This document shows, piece by piece, positions 51,802 through 52,497 of a DNA stretch of 52,497 bases. The notes under the pieces are model-generated. The model saw only the letters and a program-made list of their open reading frames with translations. It was not told the origin of the DNA and made no database searches. The stretch's first letter is position 1; every line of letters starts with the position of its first letter. The stretch spans positions 1-52,497 of the forward strand of contig JAGQYI010000001.1 in NCBI GenBank assembly GCA_020436165.1, in the 5' to 3' direction. This DNA is from Cyclobacteriaceae bacterium (GTDB lineage Bacteria > Bacteroidota > Bacteroidia > Cytophagales > Cyclobacteriaceae). The position numbers and the translations under genes were made by a program.

Positions 51802-52314
51802 ATGAAGAAAATAATTGTATCGGTTTTGTTTTTAATGGCTTTTACAGCCGCTTTTTCGCAAGAAGAAGCAAGGGTGATGAAAGTTAAAGATGGCGATACA
51901 TACGTTCTTAAAACGACTGCAAAGGAGCATACAATAAGGTTATTAAATGTTGATGCTCCCGAACTAAATCAACACTGGGGTTTTAACTCTTGGCTCAATG
52001 TAAAAGCCTTGATACTTGGTAAGGTGGTAAAGTTTGAAGTATTGAAAACTGATGTGTATGGTAGAGAATTGGCAATGGTATATGTGGATGGGCAAAGACT
52101 GGATGAAATACTTATTGCAAATGGTTGGGCTTGGCACTACATCAATTTTGATACTGATGCAAGGCTTGAAGATTTGATGCGTAAAGCATCAAGTGAAAGA
52201 AAAGGACTTTGGGAATGTGGGGCTGAAAAAGTTTGTCCGCCCTGGCTATTCAGAAAGTATAATCCAAGAAACAGATACAGGTTTTGTAAAGGCTGTATCG
52301 CAACAAAAAAGTAA
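51802..52314 (+). CDS. Secreted staphylococcal-nuclease homologue (thermonuclease)
   Basis: A 170-residue protein with a signal peptide (residues 1-19, ending A-F-S-Q) and an SNase domain: K-D-G-D-T-Y-V-L, the catalytic Arg in T-I-R-L-L-N-V-D-A-P-E with the Glu after it, D-V-Y-G-R-E-L-A with the second Arg, and L-I-A-N-G-W-A-W. It hydrolyses DNA or RNA with Ca2+ outside the cytoplasm. The Cys-rich tail (C-G-A-E-K-V-C, then C-K-G-C) may form disulfides. A GTG at 51799 is also in frame. SNase homologues are frequent cargo of Bacteroidota mobile elements. The next ORF starts 27 bp later. Confidence 0.92.
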   Translation: MKKIIVSVLFLMAFTAAFSQEEARVMKVKDGDTYVLKTTAKEHTIRLLNVDAPELNQHWGFNSWLNVKALILGKVVKFEVLKTDVYGRELAMVYVDGQRLDEILIANGWAWHYINFDTDARLEDLMRKASSERKGLWECGAEKVCPPWLFRKYNPRNRYRFCKGCIATKK

Positions 52315-52341
52315 TTACTAACAATTTAAATAAATAACAAA

Positions 52342-52497
52342 ATGGCAAGATTAAAAGGCTTACTAAAAATAGAAGGTACATTGGATAACCTTACCTTCTA
52401 CAAAACACAGGATGGACATCTTGTGAAAACAAAAAGTGGTGTATCTGGTGACAGAATAGCCAATGATCCTAACTTTCAGCGTACCCGTGAAAACGGT
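52342..52497 (+). CDS. Mobile-element-associated hypothetical protein (3' partial)
   Basis: Fifty-two residues are visible before the window ends. The start M-A-R-L-K-G-L-L-K-I-E-G-T-L, then L-T-F-Y-K-T-Q-D-G-H, and D-R-I-A-N-D-P-N-F-Q-R-T-R-E-N-G match a conserved Bacteroidota protein type that I associate with integrated or phage-like elements. The function is unknown. It lies 27 bp after the nuclease gene on the same strand, so they may be cotranscribed. Confidence 0.75.
   Translation, partial: MARLKGLLKIEGTLDNLTFYKTQDGHLVKTKSGVSGDRIANDPNFQRTRENG

Overview
The window fits a Bacteroidota chromosome, most likely Cytophagales or a relative. It is moderately AT-rich, lacks strong Shine-Dalgarno sequences, and has several TAnnTTTG-type -7 boxes next to start codons. 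It carries type IX secretion (T9SS) components and cargo, SusC/SusD pairs, a PUR-family DUF3276 protein and a DUF5723 protein. No rRNA, tRNA or CRISPR array was seen. Everything here is read by eye from sequence; family names come from recognised motifs, not searches.

Left part (1-7.3 kb): the 3' end of a giant repeat adhesin with a T9SS type B sorting domain. Next come a LuxC-type acyl-CoA reductase and a divergent 2x[4Fe-4S] ferredoxin. They are separated by a 1.1 kb inserted segment flanked by a 171-bp direct duplication of the reductase 5' end. The insert carries two small membrane-protein ORFs and several hairpin repeats. A DUF58 protein follows.

Housekeeping part (7.4-26.9 kb): PUR-family protein, AI-2E-family permease, YchF, a stand-alone Cas6-like protein that overlaps the T9SS plug gene tail-to-tail, an ABC-F ATPase translationally coupled to the plug gene, a sorbosone-dehydrogenase-like lipoprotein, a NifX-like His-tailed protein, a MOSC protein, a TerB-like/ABCG-type fusion transporter, and a three-gene envelope operon (lipoprotein, DUF5723, propeller/OmpA protein).

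Alpha-glucan locus (26.9-46.5 kb): a complete starch/maltodextrin utilisation locus. On the minus strand are a LacI regulator and, behind two LacI-type palindromes, an operon GH13 - SLC45-type MFS - beta-phosphoglucomutase - GH65 phosphorylase. On the plus strand are SusE/F-like lipoprotein, SusC, SusD, a T9SS-exported CBM-GH13 amylase and a GH13 lipoprotein, followed by class II aldolase. The inferred flow is: surface amylases cut the glucan, SusCD imports oligomers, the periplasmic GH13 trims them, the MFS takes maltose into the cytoplasm, GH65 phosphorolyses it, PgmB makes glucose-6-phosphate, and glycolysis follows. A third LacI-type palindrome lies between the regulator and the sus genes, so one regulator probably governs both arms.

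Right part (46.6-52.5 kb): SlyD-like isomerase, HxH lipoprotein, START-domain protein, outer-membrane-like protein, a probable gene remnant, an unlisted 53-aa His-tailed membrane protein, two haem-binding c-type proteins and a STAS-like protein. The last kilobase (62-aa protein, staphylococcal-nuclease homologue, start of a protein of a type I associate with Bacteroidota mobile DNA) looks like the edge of an integrated element.
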